Assembly: GCA_002716385.1 (NCBI GenBank)
Contig: PBAX01000008.1
Location: 62,001 to 126,000 of the forward strand
DNA: 64,000 bases
Source of the DNA: Phycisphaerae bacterium
GTDB lineage: Bacteria; Planctomycetota; Phycisphaerae; Phycisphaerales; SM1A02
Reading direction: 5' to 3'
The notes beneath the pieces are model-generated. The model saw only the letters and a program-made list of their open reading frames with translations. It was not told the origin of the DNA and did no database searches. This document shows positions 8,160 through 17,224 of the stretch, piece after piece. Each line of letters starts with the position of its first letter. Within the stretch, counting starts at the first letter, position 1. A program made the translations under genes and the position numbers.

Positions 8160-9470
8160 GTGGTCAACCCGAAACAATCGACATCGGAACCAGATCCTGA
8201 CGCTCCAAGCAGAGCACGCGTCATCATTTCCGGCGTCATCGGCAATCTCTTCGAGTGGTACGACTTCATCATCTACGGTTTCTTCGCGCCGGTCATCGCC
8301 TCGCAGTTCTTCGAGCCAGAGGCGTCCTCGGGGGATCTTCTCAAGGTGTTCGCGGTTTTCGCCGTGGGCTACTTCGCGAGACCGGTCGGCGCCGTCATCT
8401 TCGGTTCGATCGGCGACCGGTTGGGACGCAAGAGGGCCCTGTTGTTGTCCCTTTTGGTGATGGCCATTCCGACAATCGGAATGGCCGTGCTGCCGACGCG
8501 TGAGACCATCGGGATTCTCTCACCCATACTCCTCATCCTCCTGCGTGTCCTGCAGGGCATCTCGATAGGAGGGGAATTCACGGGTGCCACCGCGTACCTC
8601 TCGGAGCATTCCGCCGATGATCGGCGGGGACTGGCAGGGTCCTTGACGGTCAGCTTCGCCATGCTCGGGATTCTTCTGGGTTCTCTTGTGTACACGATGA
8701 TGGAATGGTTCTGCACCACCGAATTCATCCAGATCTGGGGTTGGCGACTGGCCTTCCTCGGCGGCTTAGGCATTCTGATCATCGCTGGTTGGCTGAGATG
8801 GACCATGCCCGTTTCACCTCATTTTCAGAAGGCCAAGTCGGACGGCAAGCTCGCGACACATCCGGTTCGGAATTGTCTGCGCAATCAGTTCGGTCCACTG
8901 ATGCGAGGGATTCTCCTGATCAGTCTGCCCGCCATGTTGTGCTATGCATTGACCGTGTACATGAGCGACTACCTGCACAAGCAGGCATCGTTCCCACGGT
9001 CGACTGCAGGACTGATGGTCACCATCGCCATCGCCATGGCAGTCGTCATTCCAGTCCTGGTGGGAGCATTGTCGGATCGGATCGGCCGAAGGCCGATCAT
9101 TCGTCTTGGATTCGTTTTGTCGATCATCTGGTCGGTGCCGCTCTTTGCGCTGGCGGTTCACGGTCCGCCGATCCTGGCGTGGATCGGTGTGCTTGTCGGG
9201 GCTTTGGTACTCAGCTTGATGCAGGGCGTCTATCCAGCGGCGCTTGCGGAGTTGTTCCCGACATCCGCCAGATATACCGGCACATCGATCGCGTACAACG
9301 TCTGCTTCGCCTTGCTCGGCGGCACGTTTCCGCTGGTTGGGACCTGGCTGGTCGACTTGACATCCGATCCTCTGACGCCCGGGTACTACCTTGGCGCCGT
9401 CGCCATTCTGGCCACGATACTCATCTGGAGAATCCCAGAGACCGGGCTGACGCCGCTTCGAGAAGATTGA
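8160..9470 (+). CDS. MFS transporter, metabolite:H+ symporter (MHS) family
   Basis: 436 residues, 12 predicted membrane segments, GTG start. NLFEWYDFIIYGFFAPVIA near the N terminus and GSIGDRLGRKRALLLSL in the loop between helices 2 and 3 are hallmarks of the MHS family (ProP, citrate and ketoglutarate carriers). A second GALSDRIGRRPIIRLG copy occurs in the middle loop, and LLRVLQGISIGGEFTGATAY is the helix 4-5 motif. It is a proton-coupled importer of a small organic acid or compatible solute; family members cannot be assigned a substrate by eye. Confidence 0.88.
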   Translation: MVNPKQSTSEPDPDAPSRARVIISGVIGNLFEWYDFIIYGFFAPVIASQFFEPEASSGDLLKVFAVFAVGYFARPVGAVIFGSIGDRLGRKRALLLSLLVMAIPTIGMAVLPTRETIGILSPILLILLRVLQGISIGGEFTGATAYLSEHSADDRRGLAGSLTVSFAMLGILLGSLVYTMMEWFCTTEFIQIWGWRLAFLGGLGILIIAGWLRWTMPVSPHFQKAKSDGKLATHPVRNCLRNQFGPLMRGILLISLPAMLCYALTVYMSDYLHKQASFPRSTAGLMVTIAIAMAVVIPVLVGALSDRIGRRPIIRLGFVLSIIWSVPLFALAVHGPPILAWIGVLVGALVLSLMQGVYPAALAELFPTSARYTGTSIAYNVCFALLGGTFPLVGTWLVDLTSDPLTPGYYLGAVAILATILIWRIPETGLTPLRED

Positions 9471-9634
9471 GTCCTGGATCTCTCCGGAAGCGGGCCATGG
9501 GAGGCAACTCGTGCTACCAACCTAGATTCAGGGCTTCTTCATCTTGCCCGAAGACTTTGGACGACATGATTCACAAAGCCGTGATAATCTGAAGTGGTCC
9601 CTATGGACTGTTTCGAGACCTATCTGGATGTGAC

Positions 9635-10723
9635 ATGGGCATACCGTTCAAGAAGAAGAAAAGAGATGAAAAGATAGAGCGGAACATCCTCGCAAAGGAG
9701 CTTGGATGGAAGACCGCTCTCTTCATGTTGATGCTCATGGTGGCATTGACGGTCAACATACTGGCCCTGATCTTTCCGTTTCTCCAGTTCGACGCCGCGT
9801 TTCAGGGGTCGGAGCTCTACAGCATTCCCCATACGATCAAGTTGATGTGGAGTCTCGATCTCTACTTCATCGCCATACTGATCGTCGCCTTTTCATTGAC
9901 CTTCCCCTTCGTGAAGCTCGCCATGCTCTTCACGATCCTCTGGATGCCGTTGTCGCGTCCCGGGCGACACAAGGCTCTGACCACGCTTCGTCAGCTGGGC
10001 CGCTGGTCGCTTCTGGATGTATTCGTCGCCTTGTTGATCCTCATTCTGGCCAATGACCAGATGTTCATCGGCGCAACGCCTCGAGTGGGTGTGGCTCTCT
10101 TCCTATCGGCCATCTGCCTGAGCATGCTCACCTGCGAGCTTCTCGAGTTCTACAACCGTGCCAATCTCGAAGTGAACACCGATCCACTGCCTGATCGACG
10201 CGTTTCTGTGTACTGGGCGTCGGGCTGGACGTTCTTGCTGATGATCCCACTGCTTGTAATCAGCATGGTCTCGCTGCTGGTCGCCGTGGAGCTCCCGTTC
10301 TTCCAGATATCGGAGGTCCTTCTCAAGCACAAGTCGTACAGTGTTATGAAGAGTATTCAGGCATTGAAGGAAGCGGGCCAGCCAGCCTTCGCCTGGACGA
10401 TGATGGCCTTTCTGGTCGTTCTTCCCGCATTACATCTTGTCTGCATGGCTATTCTTGGATTCGTCCCCATGCGTCGGCGATGGAGACAGTTCGCCGATCT
10501 GTGGTCCAGCACGCTGGGGGCCTGGTCCATGCTTGATGTCTTCGCACTGGCGTTGCTGCTGTTCATGACCGAAGGTGCCGCTTTGATCGGTTTCGACATT
10601 CGTCCCGGTCTCTACGCGATCCTCATCTCACTGGCCGTCTACTACTTCACCTTGATGATCGGAGCCTATGCCATCAGGCGTGTCATCCGGGGCGCTGGCA
10701 GACTTGCGGCGACTGATCAGTGA
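9635..10723 (+). CDS. PqiA-like membrane protein
   Basis: 362 residues with two tandem four-helix PqiA repeats (about 25-180 and 205-350), each with a conserved LLDVFVALLILI or MLDVFALALLLF segment near its third helix. In E. coli, PqiA is the inner-membrane partner of MCE protein PqiB in lipid transport between membranes. Unlike E. coli PqiA, no zinc-ribbon CxxC pairs precede the repeats, and no mce gene follows. The stop codon overlaps the GTG start of the SMUG1 gene (GTGA), implying translational coupling between membrane and repair genes. Confidence 0.75.
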   Translation: MGIPFKKKKRDEKIERNILAKELGWKTALFMLMLMVALTVNILALIFPFLQFDAAFQGSELYSIPHTIKLMWSLDLYFIAILIVAFSLTFPFVKLAMLFTILWMPLSRPGRHKALTTLRQLGRWSLLDVFVALLILILANDQMFIGATPRVGVALFLSAICLSMLTCELLEFYNRANLEVNTDPLPDRRVSVYWASGWTFLLMIPLLVISMVSLLVAVELPFFQISEVLLKHKSYSVMKSIQALKEAGQPAFAWTMMAFLVVLPALHLVCMAILGFVPMRRRWRQFADLWSSTLGAWSMLDVFALALLLFMTEGAALIGFDIRPGLYAILISLAVYYFTLMIGAYAIRRVIRGAGRLAATDQ

Positions 10724-11460
10724 GGTCGGCTCTCGAGTCGGTGGGTTCCTCGGCCATCGACATCTCGCGTGAACTCAGTGATGCGGTCGGACCCCTGAAT
10801 TTCGATTCGCCTGTGGATGTCGTCTACAACCCGTTAGTCCATGCTCGCCGTGCACACGAGGCCTATCTGGAGCGGTATGCCCGTTCGGGCGTGGATGCGT
10901 TTCTGCTTGGCATGAATCCGGGACCATGGGGGATGGTTCAGACCGGTGTGCCGTTCGGTGAAGTGCAGCTCACCAGAGATTTTCTCGGTATCGAGGAGCC
11001 GGTCGACAAGCCCGCGATCGAGCATCCCAAGCGACCGGTGCTCGGATTCGAATGCGCTCGACGCGAGGTCAGCGGTCGCAGGGTCTGGAGCTGGGCCAAG
11101 GAACGCTTCGGAACGCCGGATGCCTTCTTCGACCGATTCTTCGTATGGAATCATTGTCCACTGGCCTTTCTGGAGGACAGCGGTCGCAATCGCACTCCGG
11201 ACAAGCTGCCTGCCTCCGAGCGTGAGCAACTGATGGATGTTTGCGATCAGGCTTTGGCGAGAATGGTCGAGTTGATTGCGCCGAAAATGGTCATCGGGGT
11301 GGGGGCGTTTGCCTTCAAGAGAGCACGCCTCGTGTTCGGGGATGACGGGCCTGAACTGGGCACGATTCTGCATCCAAGTCCGGCCAGTCCGGCAGCCAAT
11401 CGTGGCTGGGCGCCGCAGGCGGAAAAACAACTTCGATCCCTCGGAATCGACCTGAGTTGA
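10720..11460 (+). CDS. SMUG1-type uracil-DNA glycosylase (UDG family 3)
   Basis: 246 residues. The first catalytic motif GMNPGPWGMVQTGVPFGEV is nearly identical to that of animal SMUG1, with catalytic Asn66. The second motif HPSPASPAANRGW supplies His218. The enzyme removes uracil and oxidised pyrimidines from DNA to begin base excision repair in the cytoplasm. SMUG1-like enzymes are known from a few bacterial lineages including planctomycetes. The GTG start overlaps the upstream stop by four bases and the downstream GT4 reading frame begins at or just after the stop. Confidence 0.92.
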   Translation: MRSALESVGSSAIDISRELSDAVGPLNFDSPVDVVYNPLVHARRAHEAYLERYARSGVDAFLLGMNPGPWGMVQTGVPFGEVQLTRDFLGIEEPVDKPAIEHPKRPVLGFECARREVSGRRVWSWAKERFGTPDAFFDRFFVWNHCPLAFLEDSGRNRTPDKLPASEREQLMDVCDQALARMVELIAPKMVIGVGAFAFKRARLVFGDDGPELGTILHPSPASPAANRGWAPQAEKQLRSLGIDLS

Positions 11461-11483
11461 GTCCAACCCGTATGCTGTGGACG

Positions 11484-12593
11484 ATGGCAAGCCCCCGCGT
11501 CCTCTTCCTGATTCCCGATCTATGCAATCCAGCCAACAAGGGTGGGATTCAGGTGTTCAACAACTACGTCGTCCGTGCCCTCGATGAGCTTGGTGCGGAT
11601 ACGACTGTGATCGGTGTCAACGATCGTCCGCAGGATGCGGTTCCCGGGCTTGTCACGTGCAATCGAGGAGATCGGATCCGCAAAGTGATCGCCGCGGGGC
11701 ATCTCTACAAGCAGCTTCTTCTGAATCGTCCGGACATCGTGCTCTGTGGCCATCTCAACTTCACCCCACTGTGTCGTCAGGCCTGTCGACTGGCTCGCGT
11801 GCCCTACATCACCATCACACATGGCATGGAGCTCTGGGATGCCGCGGAATCAAATGTTCGCGGTGCGGCCGCCAGTCATCGCGTGCTGGCAGTCAGTCGG
11901 TATACACGCTCATTGAATCTCGAGCTTCTGAAGGGCTATGAGCCCGATCATGTCGAAGTATTCCACAACACGTTCGATGAGGAGAGATTCCAGCCCGGTC
12001 CCCCCAGCGACGAACTCAGATCCAGACTTGGCATCGCTCCTGACGATCGTGTGGTCCTGACGGTCGGGCGATTGGCCGCAACGGAGCGTCTCAAGGGATA
12101 CGAGGAGGGGATTCGGGCGATGGCGAACGTCTGCAAGCAGATTCCTCAGGCCCGCTACGTGCTCGCTGGGAAGGGTGACGACATGGAGCGTCTTCGCAGC
12201 GTTGGCGATGAGTGCGGACTGGGCGATCGTCTGATCATGCCCGGTTTCATCTCAGAGGACGACATCGTGCCACTCTTCAATTCGAGCGATCTCTTCATTC
12301 TTCCAAGCCGCAAGGAGGGGTTCGGGATCGTCTTCCTCGAGTCGATGGGTTGTGGCAAACCCGTCATTGGTGGAAATCGTGACGGGTCGATGGATCCCCT
12401 CTGTGATGGTCAGCTTGGTACCGCGGTGGATCCCGAGAACGTTGAGGAACTCACCGAGGCCATCCTGATGCATCTGAACGGGACGGCACCTCATGAGCAG
12501 TCGGATCCGGCACATCTTCGTTCCGAGGTCGTCTCGAGATTCGGATTCGATCGTTTTCGTTCCAGGATCAAGGAAGTGCTGGAGATGAAGTGA
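11484..12593 (+). CDS. Glycosyltransferase family 4
   Basis: 369 residues from ATG 11484; TTG 11457 overlapping the SMUG1 stop would add nine residues. The opening VLFLIPDLCNPANKGGIQVF is a GT4 acceptor loop, VLTVGRLAATERLKGYEEGI opens the donor-binding domain, and SRKEGFGIVFLESMGCGKPV is the E-x7-E sugar-nucleotide motif. A cytoplasmic GT-B enzyme acting in envelope or exopolysaccharide synthesis. Followed by an ArnT-like glycosyltransferase and preceded by another GT4 6 kb upstream. Confidence 0.88.
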   Translation: MASPRVLFLIPDLCNPANKGGIQVFNNYVVRALDELGADTTVIGVNDRPQDAVPGLVTCNRGDRIRKVIAAGHLYKQLLLNRPDIVLCGHLNFTPLCRQACRLARVPYITITHGMELWDAAESNVRGAAASHRVLAVSRYTRSLNLELLKGYEPDHVEVFHNTFDEERFQPGPPSDELRSRLGIAPDDRVVLTVGRLAATERLKGYEEGIRAMANVCKQIPQARYVLAGKGDDMERLRSVGDECGLGDRLIMPGFISEDDIVPLFNSSDLFILPSRKEGFGIVFLESMGCGKPVIGGNRDGSMDPLCDGQLGTAVDPENVEELTEAILMHLNGTAPHEQSDPAHLRSEVVSRFGFDRFRSRIKEVLEMK

Positions 12594-12690
12594 CGGTTCC
12601 ATGTGACGGTGATCTTGCGAATAGTCGCGGTTGCTGGTTCAATTCCCATGTCCCACCGGTGTCACTTGTATTCAATTTAAGGATCCACGC

Positions 12691-14385
12691 ATGTCCCGGC
12701 TGCTGGCCATCTTCCTGCTCATCTTCCTGATCATCTATCTGATCCCCCTCGGTGCGAGGCCGATCGTCACTCCCGATGAGGCTCGATACGGGGCGATTCC
12801 CGCGGAGATGATCGCAACGGGCGAGTGGGTGGCACCTCGACTGAACGGCATCAGATATTTCGAGAAACCCGTACTCGGCTACTGGGCGATCGCCGCCAGC
12901 CAGAAGATCTTCGGCGCCAATGCCTGGGCGATCAGGCTGCCGTCCGCACTGGCGATCGGGTTCTCCGCGCTGTGTCTTGTTCTGATCTCTCGTCGTTGCG
13001 GCCTGCCCAGAGGCGCCGGCTGGTACTCGGCGCTCGCCTGTCTGACGATGCTCGGCATGGTCATCACGGGAACGACCTCCTTGCTGGACGGCATGTTCAC
13101 CGGTGCGCTGGTAGGTGCACTCACCTTCTTCTACATGGCTTGGACAGCGACAACGCGTTCCTCGAGGATCGGATGGCTGGTCCTCTTCGGCGGTTTCTGC
13201 GGATTGTCTTTTCTCATCAAGGGTTTTCTCGGTCTGGCGGTTCCGACCATGGTCATCGCCCCGTTCCTGATCTGGATGGGCAAGTGGCGTGACTTCTTCA
13301 CGATGCCCTGGATTCCGATGCTGGTGGCCGGCATCGTCGTGATGCCCTGGGCGCTGGCGGTCCATCTGGCGGACTCGGACTATTGGCACTACTTCTTCTG
13401 GGTCGAGCACATTCATAGGTTCACGGGTGGCGAAGAGGCCCAGCATCCCGAACCATTCTGGTTCTTCGCGCCGATTCTGCTGGTCATCCTTCTTCCCTGG
13501 ACCTTTGCGCTTCCACTGGCCATCGAGGGTTTGCTGCGAAAGCATCGCCTGCATGAACCCTGGATCCGCTATGCCCTCTGCTGGCTGTTCATTCCGGTGG
13601 TCTTCTTCTCCATCTCATCAGGAAAACTGCCTACTTACATCATTCCATGTGTTCCAGCTGCGGCATTGCTGATCGCGGTGGGGGTTCTCGAACGGTTCAG
13701 GTACCGGCCTGAGAAGCCATCCTTTAAATGGATCTATCCCAGCATAATTCTGTTCGCAATTGGTCTTGTGTGCATACTCGAATGGGCCTTTGGTCTCATT
13801 GGCATGTTGCCCTGGAGCGAGAATTGGAAGACACCCTGGGGCGAGGACGGCACCTGGCGTTTCCTGGCGATGGGACTGGCCTGTATCGCATGGGGCGTGA
13901 TGGATCTGTTGACGATTCGTGTTCAGCGTGCCGATGCAAGAGTCCTGATGATGGCGTTGTCTCCAGTCGTCATGTCGGCACTCCTACCTTCCTTCCTGCC
14001 AACGGCATGGCTGGGAGGCTACAAGACGCCTGAGATCTTCATCTCCAAGCATGACGAGGTGCTATCGAACCCGGAGACCTTGGTCATCTCGGATTCCAAC
14101 TTGATGCATTCTGTCAACTGGTTCAACCATCGCTACGACGTGATCCTCTTCGGCGGGCCCGGGGAGATGGCATGGGGAATTGCGGATCATGCCGACAGAC
14201 AGGTCGTCTGGCCGGAGATGATGGTCATGGTTGCAAACGAATCGCGTCACCGGCCGGTCGCCATCCTGCTCAGGGACACGGAGCTGCTTCAGCGGTTCGT
14301 CGATGAGGGGGATGTGCCTGAACCGATCGAGCTTGATCTGGGCAATGAGATAGGGCTGGCGGTATTCGGGCCCTCCGAACGCTAG
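12691..14385 (+). CDS. ArnT-like membrane glycosyltransferase (GT83/PMT superfamily)
   Basis: 564 residues from ATG 12691, which has AAGGA ten bases upstream; an in-frame ATG at 12631 lacks a ribosome site. The first membrane helix is followed by TPDEARYGAIPAEM, the acidic first periplasmic loop in which D-E are essential in ArnT, and FEKPVLGYW. There are about 11 further helices and a C-terminal periplasmic domain. Such enzymes transfer a sugar from a polyprenyl-phosphate donor to lipid or protein on the periplasmic face. The acceptor (lipid A-like, glycoprotein or glycolipid) is not evident. Confidence 0.85.
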   Translation: MSRLLAIFLLIFLIIYLIPLGARPIVTPDEARYGAIPAEMIATGEWVAPRLNGIRYFEKPVLGYWAIAASQKIFGANAWAIRLPSALAIGFSALCLVLISRRCGLPRGAGWYSALACLTMLGMVITGTTSLLDGMFTGALVGALTFFYMAWTATTRSSRIGWLVLFGGFCGLSFLIKGFLGLAVPTMVIAPFLIWMGKWRDFFTMPWIPMLVAGIVVMPWALAVHLADSDYWHYFFWVEHIHRFTGGEEAQHPEPFWFFAPILLVILLPWTFALPLAIEGLLRKHRLHEPWIRYALCWLFIPVVFFSISSGKLPTYIIPCVPAAALLIAVGVLERFRYRPEKPSFKWIYPSIILFAIGLVCILEWAFGLIGMLPWSENWKTPWGEDGTWRFLAMGLACIAWGVMDLLTIRVQRADARVLMMALSPVVMSALLPSFLPTAWLGGYKTPEIFISKHDEVLSNPETLVISDSNLMHSVNWFNHRYDVILFGGPGEMAWGIADHADRQVVWPEMMVMVANESRHRPVAILLRDTELLQRFVDEGDVPEPIELDLGNEIGLAVFGPSER

Positions 14386-14434
14386 GCTCGAGGCTTCGAT
14401 CGGATAGGATCTCTGCCCTTCGGAGGTTCCAATC

Positions 14435-15523
14435 ATGGAATGTGGCATCATCGGTCTGCCCAACGTCGGCAAGAGCACTCTCTTCAACGCCCTCACCGCT
14501 GCCGGTATCGAGGCTCAGAACTATCCGTTCTGCACCATCGAGCCCAATGTCGGTGTGGTGAACGTTCCCGATCCCAGATTAGACATCATCAACAGTCACA
14601 TCGATACCAAGAAGATCATTCCGGCTTCCCTTCGTCTGGTGGATATCGCTGGTCTGGTCGAAGGGGCCAGCAAGGGCGAGGGTCTGGGAAATAAGTTCCT
14701 GGCCAACATTCGGGAAGTGGATGCGCTGCTTCAGGTGACCCGCTGCTTCGAGGACGACGACATCATTCACGTGTCCGGATCGGTTGATCCGGTTCGTGAC
14801 ATCGAGATCATCGGCATCGAACTGCTGCTCGCGGATTTGGAGCAGGTGACCAGCTCCCTTGACAAGGCTCAGCGACAGGCACGCTCGGGCGACAAGGAAG
14901 TGAAGCTGCGAGCGGAGGTGCTCACCAAGTGCAAGGAATGTCTTGAATCCGAACAGCCATTGAGAACGCTCGAACTCGATCCTTCGGAGGCGAAGGTGGT
15001 TCGTTCGTACGGACTCATCACCGCGAAGCCGATCCTCTACGTCGCCAATGTCGATGAGGACCATGCCGATGGTTCCGGCGACCATGTCGCGGCCGTTCGC
15101 AAGTATGCTCAGGAGCACGGTGGCGGGGTCGTGGTGGTCTGCGCGAAGATAGAATCCGAACTGACCGAACTCGACGAGGCGGACAAGTTGGAGATGCTCG
15201 AATCCCTCGGAATGGATGAGCCGGCGTTGGCGAAGGTCGCACGCGGTTCCTACAACCTGCTCGGGCTCCAGAGCTATTTCACCGCCGGTCCCAAGGAGAT
15301 TCGTGCCTGGACCATACGCAAGGGGGATACCGCGCCCAAGGCCGCCGGCGTCATTCACGGCGACTTCGAGCGGGGTTTCATCCGGGCCGAGTGCTATCTG
15401 GTGAGCGATCTCGAGGAGTACAAGAACGAGAAGTCGATCCGCGAGGCCGGCAAACTGCGTTCGGAGGGCAAGGAATACATCATGCAGGATGGTGATGTGG
15501 TGAACTTCCTATTCAATGTCTGA
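14435..15523 (+). CDS. ychF: Ribosome-binding GTPase/ATPase YchF
   Basis: 362 residues, the usual length. The P-loop is [18 protein letters not shown] (residues 7-24), switch II is [20 protein letters not shown], and a long coiled-coil hairpin plus the C-terminal TGS domain (about 278-362, [15 protein letters not shown]) complete the Obg-family YchF architecture. The NxxE replacement of the usual NKxD is expected for this family, which prefers ATP. GGAGG lies eight bases upstream of ATG 14435. Functions in translation quality control and stress responses. Confidence 0.97.
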   Translation: MECGIIGLPNVGKSTLFNALTAAGIEAQNYPFCTIEPNVGVVNVPDPRLDIINSHIDTKKIIPASLRLVDIAGLVEGASKGEGLGNKFLANIREVDALLQVTRCFEDDDIIHVSGSVDPVRDIEIIGIELLLADLEQVTSSLDKAQRQARSGDKEVKLRAEVLTKCKECLESEQPLRTLELDPSEAKVVRSYGLITAKPILYVANVDEDHADGSGDHVAAVRKYAQEHGGGVVVVCAKIESELTELDEADKLEMLESLGMDEPALAKVARGSYNLLGLQSYFTAGPKEIRAWTIRKGDTAPKAAGVIHGDFERGFIRAECYLVSDLEEYKNEKSIREAGKLRSEGKEYIMQDGDVVNFLFNV

Positions 15524-15541
15524 TGCGGGGGACGTGGTGAT

Positions 15542-16621
15542 ATGAAGCATATTTTGTCTGTTCGTGGCGACCAGGCTGAGGACATTCTTGGGATTCTCAA
15601 GTGTGTCGCGACTGCGGAAGGCGCACTCGATCTACATGAGATCCACAAGGCGACGCTTGAGGCAGTAGCTCATCATCTCTTCCAGATGAGGATCGATGTG
15701 GCCGAGTTCAAGACCTCGATCGACGGTGCCGGTGAGCGGATCACGGATGCCGGTCTGCGCAAGGAAATCATGAACATGGCGGGGATACTTCCTTTTCTCG
15801 AAGAGGAGAATATGGAGACGAGAATCGACGCCGTGGCTCATCTCGGCGCCGAGTTCAAGTTCAGCCGGAGATTCGCGAGGGAGCTCCATGGGCTCTGCCA
15901 TCACGCAATCATGGAACTGACCATCTGCATGCTCCGACCCGCCAGTCTGACCGCCGGTAGGACGCTTGCCGGACTGACGCTCAAGTTCGCCGGAAGTGCC
16001 ATTCATGCCGATGGAAGCAAGAAGACGCTGGAGCGTTACAAGCGATACGAGGAACTGGACGACCACATCTTCGCAAAGGTTCTCACAAAGTACTATCGAG
16101 ACAACAATTTCGAACTTCCCGGCACGCCTCACGCGCCATTCTCGAATGGACTCATGTATCACGACATGCATCATGTGCTTCAGGGGTATCCGACCACACC
16201 GCTTGGGGAGACCTGTGTACTGGCCTTCGACGAGGCCCTCATTGATGAGGACCTTGGAAAGGCGCTCATCGCCTACGTCGCGCAGTTTCAGGTGGGTCTG
16301 CTCTTCGACAGCACGCTTCCTCTCTGGAAGAACCAGTTCAAGCCCGACATAGTGCTCCGTGCGTACGAGCGTGGCGGAATCTGCAACACGAACTTCTTGA
16401 AGCGGGGGTTCGACTGGTCCGAACTTCTCGAACAGCCTCTTCAGGATGTACGAGATCGTTTCAATATTCCGCTTGACGGGGCGATTGTGAAAGGTCCGGA
16501 CGATCTGTGGTGTGGCGACATGGGTATTGTCGGACAGCGTGACAGCAAGGACATGGTCCATCAGAAGAAGCGATGGCTCGAGAAGATCTTCGCCAAGCTA
16601 AACGTCAAGTCCGAAGACTGA
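15542..16621 (+). CDS. TerB-like domain fused to COQ4-like domain
   Basis: 359 residues. The N-terminal ~110 residues are all-helical and begin DQAEDILGILKCVATAEGAL, the acidic opening helix of TerB/DjlA-type domains. The C-terminal part contains HDMHHVLQGYPTTPLGE, an exact HDxxHx11E (His207, Asp208, His211, Glu223), the metal motif that defines COQ4. The preceding helix RYKRYEELDDHIFAKVL and the following FDEALIDEDLGKALIA match the COQ4 helical core. COQ4 acts in coenzyme Q synthesis in mitochondria and bacteria. A ubiquinone role here is uncertain, because planctomycetes generally use menaquinone. It lies 18 bases after ychF on the same strand. Confidence 0.65.
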   Translation: MKHILSVRGDQAEDILGILKCVATAEGALDLHEIHKATLEAVAHHLFQMRIDVAEFKTSIDGAGERITDAGLRKEIMNMAGILPFLEEENMETRIDAVAHLGAEFKFSRRFARELHGLCHHAIMELTICMLRPASLTAGRTLAGLTLKFAGSAIHADGSKKTLERYKRYEELDDHIFAKVLTKYYRDNNFELPGTPHAPFSNGLMYHDMHHVLQGYPTTPLGETCVLAFDEALIDEDLGKALIAYVAQFQVGLLFDSTLPLWKNQFKPDIVLRAYERGGICNTNFLKRGFDWSELLEQPLQDVRDRFNIPLDGAIVKGPDDLWCGDMGIVGQRDSKDMVHQKKRWLEKIFAKLNVKSED

Positions 16622-16641
16622 GTTGTTCAGTCGATGCCTGA

Positions 16642-16663
16642 GCAGCCCGAAAGCCGGGCTTGC
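16642..16663. terminator. Candidate convergent terminator hairpin
   Basis: AGCCCG (16644-16649) pairs with CGGGCT (16655-16660) around a five-base loop, extended by an outer GC/GC pair past one bulge. It sits in the 72-base gap between the convergent COQ4-like and crcB genes. There is no U tract, so the assignment rests on position and symmetry. Confidence 0.4.
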
Positions 16664-16693
16664 AACAGCTCGGACGAATGCGAATGGTCACCT

Positions 16694-17224
16694 TCATTCG
16701 CCAGTCAGCGACTTTCGGAACGCGATTCGAACACCGACGTGAAGTCCAATCCAGACCATCAGGAGGCTCAGGCATACCGAGCCAACGACGCTGATGATGG
16801 CGTTGAGAATCTGACCGGATTGAAGCAGTTGCACGGTCAGCAGGCTGAAGGCGCTGAATGTGGTGTAGGCGCCCAGGAATCCCGTGATCGAAATGGCAGA
16901 TGCCGTCTGGAGTGTGATTCTGGCCTGCAGCAGATCCACAGCCGGCTGGGTGAGATCTCCATTGGGCCACCATGGCAGTTGATGAAGGTGTCTGTGATGC
17001 GGCGCCTGCTTGAGTCGACTTGTGCCGTCGCGATTGAGATGTCCCTCCAGGGAACCGAAGATGATCCCGATCAGGAATGATCCGAACACATTGACGAATG
17101 CAAGGGACACGAAGGCGGGAAGTCCGATGATTCCATGCATCAGGCTCATGGTGCCTTCGCGTGCCAATGCGCCGAATCCGCCACCGATGCCGATGCAGGC
17201 CAGAATGGAGAACAGTCTGATCAT
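16694..17224 (-). CDS. crcB2: Fluoride channel subunit CrcB/Fluc (second of a pair)
   Basis: 176 residues, four membrane segments, from ATG 17224, which overlaps the stop of the upstream copy (ATGA). The TM3 break motif appears as GFLGAYTTFSAFS, where the TTFSxF box carries the Phe residues that conduct fluoride, and VNVFGSF in TM2 supplies the conserved Asn. The loop between TM2 and TM3 is about 50 residues and contains a His-rich patch (APHHRHLHQLPWW), longer than in most CrcB proteins. Fluc channels are dual-topology dimers; two adjacent genes usually make an antiparallel heterodimer. Confidence 0.92.
   Translation of the reverse strand: MIRLFSILACIGIGGGFGALAREGTMSLMHGIIGLPAFVSLAFVNVFGSFLIGIIFGSLEGHLNRDGTSRLKQAPHHRHLHQLPWWPNGDLTQPAVDLLQARITLQTASAISITGFLGAYTTFSAFSLLTVQLLQSGQILNAIISVVGSVCLSLLMVWIGLHVGVRIAFRKSLTGE

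Noticed and set aside
12636-12646. tRNA T-loop-like GGTTCAATTCC
   Set aside because: The flanking bases do not form a T stem and no other cloverleaf arms are present.
12568-13554. Minus-strand ORF of 328 codons antisense to the ArnT-like gene
   Set aside because: The product is full of Arg/Asp/Gln/Gly without hydrophobic core, typical of a shadow frame.
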